Notes: generated from the sequence alone by a model not told the origin. A stretch of DNA of 26,854 nucleotides from UBA7662 sp041688385 (GCA_041688385.1 JBDNIH010000085.1:1-26854); one strand, 5' to 3'. Shown: positions 7,306 to 16,023, counted from the first letter of the stretch. Numbers and translations are program-made.

Positions 7306-7900
7306 TACGACCTAAGGTAATTTTACACTTTACCGCAATTAGCCGAATACCAATAATGGTGAGAATAGAAATTACTAGATTCAAATCTCGGTCAAGCCCA
7401 AAATGATTTAAAAGAAGATAAATTGATGCTCCTGCCAAACAAGCCGTGGCATAAATTTCTTTCCGAAATATAACCGGGATCTCATTGGTTAATGTATCCC
7501 GAATTACGCCACCCATTACCGCCGAAAACATACCCATGATGGCAGCAATTTCGGGCTGAACACCAACGGATAAGGCTTTTTCAACACCTAATATGGTAAA
7601 GAAGGCGATGCCAAAAGTATCAAACAAAAAAAGGGTTTTTCTAAGCTTCATTAGAAATTCAAAAGCAATGTAGGTCGTTAATATCCCCGCAATTACTGCA
7701 TATAAAAAGTGGATATTACCAATCCAAACCAGCGGATAACTACCCAATAAAACATCGCGTAACGTGCCACCGCCTATGGCTGTTAAAAAGCCAGTAAATC
7801 CCGCTCCAAACCAGTCATGCTCTTTGTCCTTTACCGCCAAGGCACCCGAAATAGCGAATGCATAGGTACCCAGAAGCTCAAAAATATGCTGTAAATTCAT
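7298..7900 (-). CDS. TRIC-type cation channel family protein (UPF0126)
   Basis: 200 residues, almost entirely membrane, with seven predicted helices in two homologous halves. Each half carries the signature glycine-rich turn: AIGGGTLRDVLLG (near 41-53) and MGGVIRDTLTNEIP (near 128-142). Bacterial members of this family form trimeric potassium-permeable channels related to animal TRIC proteins, in the inner membrane. The start ATG 7900 gives the usual N-terminus, in which FAISGALAVKDK follows within 25 residues. It converges on the cryptochrome gene with an 8-bp overlap of the two stop regions, so there is no room for a separate terminator between them. A monocistronic gene with no evident partner. 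Confidence 0.9.
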   Translation of the reverse strand: MNLQHIFELLGTYAFAISGALAVKDKEHDWFGAGFTGFLTAIGGGTLRDVLLGSYPLVWIGNIHFLYAVIAGILTTYIAFEFLMKLRKTLFLFDTFGIAFFTILGVEKALSVGVQPEIAAIMGMFSAVMGGVIRDTLTNEIPVIFRKEIYATACLAGASIYLLLNHFGLDRDLNLVISILTIIGIRLIAVKCKITLGRIN

Positions 7901-8033
7901 GAAGGGAATATTAAGCTGCTGTTTAAGGCTTCATTCAAGATTGGAGACAAACGTTCGTGCATGCAATTTTCCCAGTCCTAGGTACTATTGCACTTGTGAG
8001 CGATGCCGTTATTATAACCAAGTAGGTGTTAAA

Positions 8034-8501
8034 TCACGACAATAATTTCTGACGCAATAGAAACTCCAACTGCTCATTCACGCGAAGTAAACTTTTTACA
8101 AGCTCTTTATTTTCGGCACGCAGATTAAAAACTTCAAATGCTTTATTAATGATGTTGCGCAATTGCTGTTCGTCCCAAGGTTTGGTGATATAATGGTATA
8201 CCTGGCCTTTATTGATAGCGTCGATCACCGCTTGAATATCGGTATAACCAGTCAGCAATATGCGTATCGGCTCTGGGTAGTGCGGGATAATCGATTCTAA
8301 AAACTCAACACCTGTCATACCAGGCATACGTTGGTCGGTTACAATCACCTCCACAATTTGTTCTTCGAGTATTTTCCGTCCTTCTTCAGCCGATTCTGCC
8401 ACAAAAACATTAAAATCGCGGCGAAAAGCAGCTTTGAACGAATGTAAGTTGTTTATTTCGTCGTCGACGTAAAGGATACTTATGAGGCTTTTTTCCGACA
8501 T
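8034..8501 (-). CDS. Stand-alone response regulator receiver protein
   Basis: 155 residues. A receiver domain at about 7-125 has the acidic pair (DDE, 13-15), phospho-acceptor Asp56 in TDQRMP, the LLTGYTD switch segment and the KPW lysine. After it comes a helix of about 30 residues of coiled-coil character, and no DNA-binding, HD or GGDEF output domain. The receiver closely resembles the N-terminal receiver of the hybrid protein at 12617-13705 (shared AAFR, AESA, TDQRMP, GYTDIQAVI, KPW), so the two are probably paralogues fed by the same kinase. The gene is divergent from the E1-GNAT-kinase unit, with a 143-bp gap that may hold both promoters. A TATTTTTG element lies 21 bp upstream. Confidence 0.9.
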   Translation of the reverse strand: MSEKSLISILYVDDEINNLHSFKAAFRRDFNVFVAESAEEGRKILEEQIVEVIVTDQRMPGMTGVEFLESIIPHYPEPIRILLTGYTDIQAVIDAINKGQVYHYITKPWDEQQLRNIINKAFEVFNLRAENKELVKSLLRVNEQLEFLLRQKLLS

Positions 8502-8521
8502 GGCTTAGTCTTAATAAGTAC

Positions 8522-8529
8522 CAAAAATA
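8522..8529 (-). promoter_or_regulatory. Possible Bacteroidota -7 element upstream of the receiver gene
   Basis: TATTTTTG on the minus strand fits the TAnnTTTG consensus of Bacteroidota primary sigma promoters and lies 21 bp ahead of the ATG at 8501. No convincing -33 TTG is present at the usual distance, so support is weak. Confidence 0.25.
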
Positions 8530-8644
8530 AACTTTATCCTAATTGCTTACACCATTATTATGTAATCCTTGTATATCTTTAGAACATAGCCCTAAAGGCC
8601 ATGTAGGCAGATTTCACCATTTTTTTTGAGGAACAAATTTTTAA

Positions 8645-9757
8645 ATGGATTACTTAGACTACCGTAGCAGCAGTGAAGCAAGCAGTTATCGCCCGCACAT
8701 CTTCCGCCTTACTAAGGATGAAGATGTAGACGGATTCAATGATTTGATCGGAAATCCTGATCTAGTTATACTCGATACCCTGCAAAAACAACTCGCTGAA
8801 CTATTACAGCTGCGTCAACCTACAAAAAAACTTCAACAGGAAGAACTCAAAACAGGCATAAATGAACTGCTTGGTGAGTTAGGATTTCATGAATATGGTG
8901 TTTGGGCCTATTACCCTTGGAACAACCGACTGATTCATTTGGTCGATAAAGACGATTTCTACGAATTGCGTACCAGTAGAAATCGGCTTAAAATCACACG
9001 CGAAGAACAAGATCTCCTTGCCCAGAAAAAAATCGGCATTGTTGGTCTTTCAGTGGGCAATGCCATTGCCGTTACCATGATCATGGAAAGAATTTGTGGA
9101 GAAATCCGCTTGGCCGACTTTGACACCCTCGATTTAACCAATCTCAACCGCATCCGTTGTGGTATACATCAAATTGGCATTAATAAAGCCATCATAACAG
9201 CACGAGAAATCGCTGAAATTGACCCATTCGTAGAAGTTAAAGTCTTCGACGACGGGCTCACTCCAGAAAATATTGGTGCATTTTTCTCGGCAGGCGGTCA
9301 ACTTGACCTCGTTGCAGATGAATGCGACAGCCTCGAAATGAAATTTCAAATCAGGCAGCATGCACGCAAATTGGGTGTTCCAGTAGTCATGGAAACCAGC
9401 GACCGCGGCATGCTCGATGTGGAACGATTCGATTTAGAAGCAAATCGACCTTTGTTTCATGGTCGTATTGCGCATTTAGGCGAACCAGAAGCGGGCCCCA
9501 TTGAACCACAATTACGTATGCAATACCTTATGTCGATTGTTGATTATCAACAGATTTCAGGCCGGCTGAGAGATTCCTATGGCGAAATTGGCAGAACCCT
9601 CACCACCTGGCCACAGCTAGCATCGGCCGTAATTATGGGAGGCGGAACCATGACAGATGTTAGCCGGCGCATGCTCCTTGGCCAGTTCAAGGATTCAGGT
9701 CGGTTTTACTTTGATACGGAACAGATGCTTCAGCATCCAACAAAGCAGCAACCCTGA
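8645..9757 (+). CDS. ThiF/E1-like adenylyltransferase (Rv1355c-like)
   Basis: 370 residues. The first ~115 residues are a charged domain I cannot name, containing a WAYYPWNNRLIHL segment. An E1/ThiF Rossmann domain spans about 115-270: strand plus glycine loop IVGLSVGN (132-139), ADFDTLDLTNLNR (157-169) with the aspartates and Asn/Arg that bind ATP and Mg, GINKA (178-182) with its lysine, and DLVADECDS (221-229). The last ~100 residues are not assigned. Unlike MoeB/ThiF it lacks CxxC zinc pairs. E1-like enzymes adenylate a carboxyl group, classically the C-terminus of a ubiquitin-like protein; no such small protein is encoded nearby, so the substrate may be a small molecule. First gene of the five-gene unit; its stop overlaps the next start (TGATG). 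Confidence 0.85.
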   Translation: MDYLDYRSSSEASSYRPHIFRLTKDEDVDGFNDLIGNPDLVILDTLQKQLAELLQLRQPTKKLQQEELKTGINELLGELGFHEYGVWAYYPWNNRLIHLVDKDDFYELRTSRNRLKITREEQDLLAQKKIGIVGLSVGNAIAVTMIMERICGEIRLADFDTLDLTNLNRIRCGIHQIGINKAIITAREIAEIDPFVEVKVFDDGLTPENIGAFFSAGGQLDLVADECDSLEMKFQIRQHARKLGVPVVMETSDRGMLDVERFDLEANRPLFHGRIAHLGEPEAGPIEPQLRMQYLMSIVDYQQISGRLRDSYGEIGRTLTTWPQLASAVIMGGGTMTDVSRRMLLGQFKDSGRFYFDTEQMLQHPTKQQP

Positions 9758-10497
9758 TGTCGTTTCAAGCTGTTAAAATAAGAGCATTTCGGGCTACCGA
9801 CGACCCAGAAGCCTGTGATCGTTTTATTCGTGGGCACGAACACGTCTTGGAAGTTGCTGGTGTAAACAAAGTCACGAGCGCGAACCACTCTTGGAAAGAC
9901 AACCCTTCCTGTTTTGTGATATTAGTGGAGACCCTTGATGGTGCCAAAGTTTTGGGAGGTGCGCGCTTGCAATGTGCCGGCGGCAATATGCCTCTGCCCA
10001 TTGAAGAAGCTACCAGTGATTTTGATGCCAAAATATTCGACTATGTAAAAGAGCTGAGCGCCGAAGGTACCGCCGAACTTTGTGGCCTGTGGAATTCACG
10101 GGAAGTATCTGGCTTAGGTATCGGTGCGTTTTTTAGTACTCGGGTAGGCGTAGTTATTGCAGAGCAGGTTGGCATTAAAAGTATATTCGCACTTTGTGCC
10201 CCATACACCGTAAAATTTGCAGAAAAAGTTGGGTGTCGTGTTCTCAAAGCCATCGGCAATAACGGCACATTTTATTACCCCAAACTTGACCTTTTGGCTA
10301 CCGTCGTTTTACTTGAAAACGCCGTTACGCTCGAAACCGCTGATGATTTAGAAAGGGAACGTATAATAAGTTTGCGAAAAAACCTAAACCAAGTGCACAT
10401 TGAAACTTCCCCAATCCGACAAATGCAGGTAGAAATCCACTATGATCTCGCCATTAAAAATGCACGGAAAGACGAGTTTAAAACTGCCGCTCGATGA
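9757..10497 (+). CDS. GNAT-fold acyltransferase, autoinducer-synthase-like
   Basis: 246 residues. A GNAT core spans about 50-165: strand CFVILVETLDGAKVLGGARL (52-71), PLPIEEA (79-85), the AELCGLW strand (106-112), and the acyl-CoA/ACP loop REVSGLGIG (115-123) fitting (Q/R)xxGx(G/A). A helix follows, then FALCAPYTVKFAEKVGCRV (144-162). The run from aromatic strand through VLGGARL and a following proline-leucine to an E-L-x-x-L/W strand resembles the order seen in LuxI and FeeM-type N-acyl amino acid synthases, suggesting use of acyl-ACP or acyl-CoA. The last ~60 residues are an extra helical extension. It overlaps its neighbours at both ends (TGATG and ATGA). Product and substrates are unknown; an ordinary small-molecule acetyltransferase is the main alternative. 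Confidence 0.75.
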   Translation: MSFQAVKIRAFRATDDPEACDRFIRGHEHVLEVAGVNKVTSANHSWKDNPSCFVILVETLDGAKVLGGARLQCAGGNMPLPIEEATSDFDAKIFDYVKELSAEGTAELCGLWNSREVSGLGIGAFFSTRVGVVIAEQVGIKSIFALCAPYTVKFAEKVGCRVLKAIGNNGTFYYPKLDLLATVVLLENAVTLETADDLERERIISLRKNLNQVHIETSPIRQMQVEIHYDLAIKNARKDEFKTAAR

Positions 10498-12614
10498 AAC
10501 GTTTTCTTTTACTTTTATTGGGCATCCTTCCTTGTTTTCTTCAAGCACAGATTAGTGTAGTAGATGCCGATCAAAGGAAATTGGTTGGCCAACAAATAGA
10601 TATTTTTGAAGATAAATCAGGCAAAATGACCTTGGAGGAGGTCATCGAACGAAATGATTTTATTCGCGGTGATAAGGATGTTCCCAATTATTTATATACC
10701 AACGCTGCCATTTGGCTTCGACTGGATATAAAAAATAACCAAAAAAATTCAGCGCTTGCCATTGAAATAGTTAATCCCCAACTCGACGAAATCCACTTTT
10801 ATGAACCAAATGGCACCTCTTATTCTCAGCTAAAAACAGGAGATAATTTACCCTTTAGTCAGCGTTTGGTGAACCACCAGCATTTTGTATTTCCAATTTT
10901 ACTCCAAAAAGGCACGTCCGCCGTTTATTATTTGCGCTTGTATTCAGAAGAGCAAATGAGTATACCAGTATACGTTGGCACCCGTGAATCGATTACAGAC
11001 AACCATTACACAGGCGATTTATTTACTGGATTGTATCTGGGCATTATGTTCGTCATGTTCTTTTACAACCTCTTTATTTACTTCAGTGTTAAAGATCGCA
11101 GCTATCTATATTATGTGATGTATATACTGGGTATTGCACTCGCACAGGCCAGTCTGCAAGGTTTTACCTTTAAATACGTCATAGCTGAATGGCCGGTACT
11201 CAATAAAATGCTGGTCGTACTTTTCTCAACGATCAGCGGCATTGGTGCGATCAGTTTTGCCCGGCATTTTTTACAATTACCCGCACGCTTACCGTTTGTA
11301 AACAAGGTCTTATACGTTTTTGCTACTTTGTATGCACTGGCACTGCTGGTTTTCCTAGCAGGATTTCATATTATAAGCTATAATGTCCTTGATTTTAGCG
11401 CGCTACTTGTTTCCTGTTACGCGCTATATTTCTCTATCAAACTATCCCTTCAGGGCATACGTTCAGCACAATTTTTTCTGCTTGCTTGGTCCTTTTTTAT
11501 GGTGGGTTTACTCGTGTATGTAGCGCGGAACTTAGGACTGCTACCGTACACATTTTTCACAGACCATGTTTTGATGATTGCTTCAGCTGTCGAGGCCATC
11601 TTGCTGAGTATTGCCCTGGCCGACCGCATAAATACTTTGAAGAAAGAGAAAGAAATATCACAGGCGGAGGCCTTGCAGATTTCTCTCGAAAATGAGCAAT
11701 TGGTACGGGAACAGAACCTTGTTTTGGAGCAAAAAGTAGCTGAAAGAACCTCAGAATTACAACAAACCAATGGTGAGTTAAATTTGACCCTTACAGAACT
11801 AAAAAATACCCAAACCCAACTAGTTAATGCCGAAAAGATGGCATCTCTCGGTCAGCTAACGGCAGGTATCGCCCACGAAATCAACAATCCCATTAATTTT
11901 GTAACCTCCAACATCCGGCCATTGCGGAGAGATGTTCAAGATTTGCTTGAAACCTTCAACCGCTTTGAAAAGCTCATTCCAGCAGAGGATGTAAAAATGA
12001 AAGCCCAGCTAGATGCAATTAAAGTTGAGATGGATTTCGACTACCTCGCCGAAGAAATCAGCGTGCTGATTAATGGCATGGAAGAAGGCGCCACGCGCAC
12101 AGCAGAAATTGTGAAAGGGCTGCGTACCTTCTCCCGCTTGGATGAAAGTGACCTGAAAAAAGTAAATGTAAACGAAGGCATCGACTCAACCCTTATACTG
12201 TTAAATAGTAATTTAGGTGGCCGAATAAGTGTAGTTCGGAAATATGATGAAGATGCCTTGATTGAGTGTTATCCGGGCAAACTCAACCAGGTATTCATGA
12301 ACATCCTAAACAACGCCATTCAAGCCATGCATACCAACGACAACCATGCGAGTGGCATCCTCACCCTCATAACACGTTCGGTAGCCGACCAGGTCGTCAT
12401 TGAAATTGGAGATACTGGACCGGGAATGAGCGAAAGTGTAAAACAGCGTATTTTTGAGCCGTTTTTCACGACCAAAGCCGTAGGTCAAGGTACCGGTTTG
12501 GGCTTGTCTATCGTATATAGCATCATAGAATCGCACCACGGCACCATAGAAATTGACTCAACCTTGGGCGAGGGCACCACCTTTAGACTTACCTTGCCTA
12601 AACTCCACAAATAA
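10494..12614 (+). CDS. 7TMR-DISM sensor histidine kinase
   Basis: 706 residues at the inner membrane. A signal peptide (1-19) precedes a periplasmic 7TMR-DISMED2 domain of jelly-roll type (about 25-165, with TNAAIWLRLDI and YYLRLY motifs), then seven transmembrane helices (about 178-385). A long coiled coil (about 388-445, ending KVAERTSELQQ) leads into HisKA with phospho-acceptor His461 in AGIAHEINNPINF, and a HATPase domain with N-box NQVFMNILNNAIQAM (near 598), GDTGPGM (639-645), FEPFFTTK and GQGTGLGLS (near 664). DISMED2 domains are thought to bind carbohydrates or other small ligands. Its ATG overlaps the acyltransferase stop and the hybrid kinase starts two bases after its stop, so it is co-expressed with both. 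Confidence 0.93.
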   Translation: MKRFLLLLLGILPCFLQAQISVVDADQRKLVGQQIDIFEDKSGKMTLEEVIERNDFIRGDKDVPNYLYTNAAIWLRLDIKNNQKNSALAIEIVNPQLDEIHFYEPNGTSYSQLKTGDNLPFSQRLVNHQHFVFPILLQKGTSAVYYLRLYSEEQMSIPVYVGTRESITDNHYTGDLFTGLYLGIMFVMFFYNLFIYFSVKDRSYLYYVMYILGIALAQASLQGFTFKYVIAEWPVLNKMLVVLFSTISGIGAISFARHFLQLPARLPFVNKVLYVFATLYALALLVFLAGFHIISYNVLDFSALLVSCYALYFSIKLSLQGIRSAQFFLLAWSFFMVGLLVYVARNLGLLPYTFFTDHVLMIASAVEAILLSIALADRINTLKKEKEISQAEALQISLENEQLVREQNLVLEQKVAERTSELQQTNGELNLTLTELKNTQTQLVNAEKMASLGQLTAGIAHEINNPINFVTSNIRPLRRDVQDLLETFNRFEKLIPAEDVKMKAQLDAIKVEMDFDYLAEEISVLINGMEEGATRTAEIVKGLRTFSRLDESDLKKVNVNEGIDSTLILLNSNLGGRISVVRKYDEDALIECYPGKLNQVFMNILNNAIQAMHTNDNHASGILTLITRSVADQVVIEIGDTGPGMSESVKQRIFEPFFTTKAVGQGTGLGLSIVYSIIESHHGTIEIDSTLGEGTTFRLTLPKLHK

Positions 12615-12616
12615 GT

Positions 12617-13705
12617 ATGAGCCAAAAAAAAATATGCATACTTTATATCGATGATGAACGCCACAATCTATATGCGTTTAGGGCTGCTTTTCGCATAGAA
12701 TTTGAAATTTTACTAGCTGAATCGGCAGCTGAAGCCCGTGAAATTTTAAAAGAAAAGGTTGTGCCCATTATCATTGCCGACCAGCGCATGCCGCGCGAAA
12801 CGGGCATTGAGTTTTTTGAGTCTATTAAAGACCAATATCCTTTTACCATGCGCATATTGCTTACTGGCTATACAGATATACAGGCGGTAATTAGTGGGGT
12901 GAACGTGGGCAATATCTTTCGCTATCTTCAAAAACCTTGGAATGAAGAAGAAATACAGGCAGCCGTGCACGCCGCCTTTGACGTATACGACTCTCGTGTT
13001 CAGCTCATCGAAAAGCAAAAGGAACTTGAAAAAGCATACAACGAGCTAGACAAATTTGTGTACAGTGCCTCACACGATTTACGCTCACCGCTAATGTCGA
13101 TTTTAGGGATAATAAAACTTGCTAGAATCGAACAGGACCAAAGTGCGACCGACCAATACTTCAATATGATTGAAGACAGCGTGAATCGACTGGATGAGTT
13201 TATAAAAAACATCATCAGTTACTACAAAAACAACCGCATCGAAAACGATATTACGGCCATTGATATCCGTTTGCTTAGTGAGGAAATTATTGAAGCCAAC
13301 CGTTACCAAGAACTGGCAAAAAATATAAAATTCGAATTGGATGTACAACAGCCGGTTTCATTTCGGTCCGATATACTCAAATTAAAAATCATTTTCAACA
13401 ATCTGGTTTCAAACGCTATCAAATACCAAGTAGCCACCAAGGCAGACAAAAAGCTTTGGATTCACATCCTAGTAACGCGAGAAGGCGCTAGAATTGAAAT
13501 TGGCGATAACGGTATTGGTATAGCCATCACCGAACAAGAGAATATTTTCAAGATGTTCTTCAGGGCAACCAGCCATAATTTTGGCAGTGGCATTGGCCTC
13601 TATATCGTAAAAGATGCAGTGTCGCGATTAAATGGAAAAATTTATGTAGATTCGGAAGTAGGCAGGGGTACTATTTTCCGCATCGACTTGCCAAACATTT
13701 CGTGA
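12617..13705 (+). CDS. Receiver-histidine kinase hybrid
   Basis: 362 residues, cytoplasmic. An N-terminal receiver (about 5-125) has DDE, Asp55 in IADQRMP, LLTGYTD and a KPW lysine. A coiled linker follows (about 128-145), then HisKA with His153 in SASHDLRSPL, and HATPase with NNLVSNAIKYQ, GDNGIGI and FGSGIGLYIV. The receiver-first order, without a sensor domain, fits a relay member that takes phosphate from the upstream 7TM kinase and acts on the next response regulator. The receiver is paralogous to the divergent stand-alone receiver at 8034-8501. The last four bases (GTGA) also hold the start codon of the following gene. Confidence 0.92.
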   Translation: MSQKKICILYIDDERHNLYAFRAAFRIEFEILLAESAAEAREILKEKVVPIIIADQRMPRETGIEFFESIKDQYPFTMRILLTGYTDIQAVISGVNVGNIFRYLQKPWNEEEIQAAVHAAFDVYDSRVQLIEKQKELEKAYNELDKFVYSASHDLRSPLMSILGIIKLARIEQDQSATDQYFNMIEDSVNRLDEFIKNIISYYKNNRIENDITAIDIRLLSEEIIEANRYQELAKNIKFELDVQQPVSFRSDILKLKIIFNNLVSNAIKYQVATKADKKLWIHILVTREGARIEIGDNGIGIAITEQENIFKMFFRATSHNFGSGIGLYIVKDAVSRLNGKIYVDSEVGRGTIFRIDLPNIS

Positions 13706-14115
13706 TTACAACGAATAAAAAACTGTCATTTATTCTAATCGACGATAACCCGTTCGATTTAAAAGTCAACGAGCGTATCATTCTGCACGGTGAACTTGCA
13801 TCCAGTGTAAAACCATTTACCAGCGCTAAAGTGGCCTTAAAGTTCATTCAGGATCAGGGAATCACAACAGATTTAACCATCATTCTACTAGATATTCAAA
13901 TGCCAGAAATGGATGGCTTTGCCTTCTTGGCTGCATTTAATAGGTTAGCTGACGACATCAAAAAAGGCTACACAATTCTCATGCTCTCCTCAACACTGGA
14001 CGAGTTTGACTTAAGACGGGTATATGTAAATCCCGATGCCGTCGCATTCTTGTCTAAGCCCCTCGATTTTAAGGCACTGAAAGCACAGTTAGCGAAAATT
14101 TTATCACATCCATAA
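13702..14115 (+). CDS. CheY-like single-domain response regulator
   Basis: 137 residues, a complete receiver and nothing else: FILIDDN with the acidic pair (14-15), Asp64 in LLDIQMPEMDG, an MLSST switch segment and the SKPLD lysine. Such proteins relay phosphate or act through protein contacts. It starts at GTG 13702, overlapping the hybrid kinase stop by four bases. It is the last gene of the E1-GNAT-kinase unit; no output domain appears anywhere in the unit, so the final target must be encoded elsewhere or be a protein partner. A gap of 69 bp separates it from htpG, with no clear terminator in between. Confidence 0.92.
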   Translation: MITTNKKLSFILIDDNPFDLKVNERIILHGELASSVKPFTSAKVALKFIQDQGITTDLTIILLDIQMPEMDGFAFLAAFNRLADDIKKGYTILMLSSTLDEFDLRRVYVNPDAVAFLSKPLDFKALKAQLAKILSHP

Positions 14116-14184
14116 TTTGCCAATATGGCAGCTTCCACTGCATGGCACTTTCTTTGAAGTAATCGCCTCAAATACTATCAATTT

Positions 14185-16002
14185 ATGGAAAACACACGTA
14201 CCGGAACCATTTCCGTTAATACAGAGAATATCTTCCCTATCATCAAAAAATCGCTGTATTCTAACCACGAAATATTCCTTAGAGAGCTTGTAAGCAACGC
14301 GGTGGATGCCACCCAGAAGTTAAAAACGTTGGCATCTTTGAATGAGTTTAAAGGTGAGTTGGGCGAATTACAAGTCAAAATTGCAGTCGACAAAGACAAA
14401 AAGACCATCACCGTAAGCGACCGAGGTATTGGCCTCACGGCTGACGAACTTGACAAATACATCAATCAGGTAGCCTTTTCTGGTGCAACTGAATTTGTAG
14501 AGAAGTACAAGGACAAAACTGAGCTCAACAATATGATTGGCGCATTTGGGTTGGGCTTTTATTCTGCCTTTATGGTCGCCAAAATGGTTGAAATTCAAAC
14601 TCTCAACCACAAAAAAGGCAGTAAAGCCGCACGTTGGACTTGCGATGGCAGCACCAGCTTTGAAATTGGGCCGGGCGATCGCAAAGACCGTGGAACAGAC
14701 ATCATTTTGCACATCGCAGATGATTCAGAAGAGTTTCTCGAATCTTTCCGCCTCAAGGAAATATTGGGTAAATACTGCAAATTCCTGCCCGTTGAAATCA
14801 GTTTTGAGGATGAAATCATTAATCAAACCACGCCCCTGTGGACTAAAAAGCCAGCGGATTTACAAGACGAAGACTACGAGAAATTCTATACCGACCTGTA
14901 TCCCATGGCCGAAAAGCCCTTGTTTTGGATACACCTCAATGTCGATTTTCCCTTTAATCTCACGGGAGTTTTATACTTCCCTAAGCTCAAAAACGAATTT
15001 GAACCGGTAAAAAATAAAATCCAACTTTACAGCCGCCAAGTATTTATTACCGATGCTGTGGAGGAGATTGTACCGGATTATCTACGTTTGTTGCACGGAG
15101 TGATTGATTCACCAGACATTCCACTCAACGTTTCTCGCTCCTTCCTGCAAACCGATGCCAATGTGCGTAAAATCAACAGCCACATTAGCAAAAAGGTAGC
15201 CGACAAATTATTCGATATTTTCAAAGCCGATCGCGCTGCTTTTGCCGAAAAATGGCAACACCTTGATTTATTTGTGAAATATGGAATGATCAGCGATGAG
15301 AAGTTTTACGACCGTGCCAAAAGTTTCTGCCTCTACAAAAATACCACCGGCGAAATCCGCACTTGGGAAGAGTTTGCAGAAAGCATCGAAGCCAACCAGC
15401 GGGAGAAGGACGGACAACTCGTCGTTCTCTACAGTAGCAACCTAGAGGCCCAACACAGTTTTATCCAAGCTGCTGAAAAGCGGAGCTATCAGGTACTGGA
15501 ACTAAGCAGTGCCATCGATAGCCATTTTATCAGTGCTGTTGAAAGTAAGCTGGAAAAAACCATGTTTAAGCGTATCGATGCCGAGACAATCGATAAACTC
15601 ATTGCCAAAGACGAAAAGCGCGAGGCCCTGTTGAATGAAGAACAGCAGCAACAAGCCGTTGCCCTATTCAAAACCCTCGACATACAAAATAATTTTACGG
15701 TGGTGGCCGAGGCACTTTCGCCCGACGATCAACCTGTAGTCATCACACGTTCCGAGTTTATCCGGAGAATGAACGAAATGGCGGCAACCGGTGGCGGTGG
15801 ATTTATGGGCGGTGGCATGAAAGAGCCCATGCAATTGGTGCTCAATACTTGCCATCCGTATTTGCAAAAAATAAGTGGTGCAGATGAGGCTACACAACAA
15901 TCACTGGCACAACAAGCCTATGATTTGGCGCTGCTTTCACAAGGCATGCTAAAAGGCCCGCAGCTTACTGCGTTTATCGAACGCAGTATTAGCCTGGTTT
16001 AA
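14185..16002 (+). CDS. htpG: Molecular chaperone HtpG (Hsp90)
   Basis: 605 residues, cytoplasmic ATP-dependent chaperone. The N-terminal GHKL ATPase domain shows NHEIFLRELVSNAVDA (with the Mg-binding Asn), DRGIGLTADEL, and the lid segment IGAFGLGFYSAFMV. The middle domain carries the PLNVSRSFLQ catalytic-arginine loop near residue 315. The C-terminal dimerisation domain includes a glycine-rich patch (TGGGGFMGGGMKEP, near 533-546). Length is slightly below E. coli HtpG (624). The family start METxxxGxISVNTENIF fits ATG 14185. A strong hairpin terminator follows 21 bp after the stop. Confidence 0.96.
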   Translation: MENTRTGTISVNTENIFPIIKKSLYSNHEIFLRELVSNAVDATQKLKTLASLNEFKGELGELQVKIAVDKDKKTITVSDRGIGLTADELDKYINQVAFSGATEFVEKYKDKTELNNMIGAFGLGFYSAFMVAKMVEIQTLNHKKGSKAARWTCDGSTSFEIGPGDRKDRGTDIILHIADDSEEFLESFRLKEILGKYCKFLPVEISFEDEIINQTTPLWTKKPADLQDEDYEKFYTDLYPMAEKPLFWIHLNVDFPFNLTGVLYFPKLKNEFEPVKNKIQLYSRQVFITDAVEEIVPDYLRLLHGVIDSPDIPLNVSRSFLQTDANVRKINSHISKKVADKLFDIFKADRAAFAEKWQHLDLFVKYGMISDEKFYDRAKSFCLYKNTTGEIRTWEEFAESIEANQREKDGQLVVLYSSNLEAQHSFIQAAEKRSYQVLELSSAIDSHFISAVESKLEKTMFKRIDAETIDKLIAKDEKREALLNEEQQQQAVALFKTLDIQNNFTVVAEALSPDDQPVVITRSEFIRRMNEMAATGGGGFMGGGMKEPMQLVLNTCHPYLQKISGADEATQQSLAQQAYDLALLSQGMLKGPQLTAFIERSISLV

Positions 16003-16023
16003 CCAAGCCTACAGTACGAAAAG

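Noticed and set aside
8574..8581. TATCTTTA as the -7 element of the E1-GNAT-kinase unit
   Set aside because: The last base departs from consensus and the nearest upstream TTG is 28 bp away, beyond the usual spacing.
14537..15010. 157-residue plus-strand ORF inside htpG
   Set aside because: A different frame of a well-conserved chaperone gene; composition is that of a shadow.
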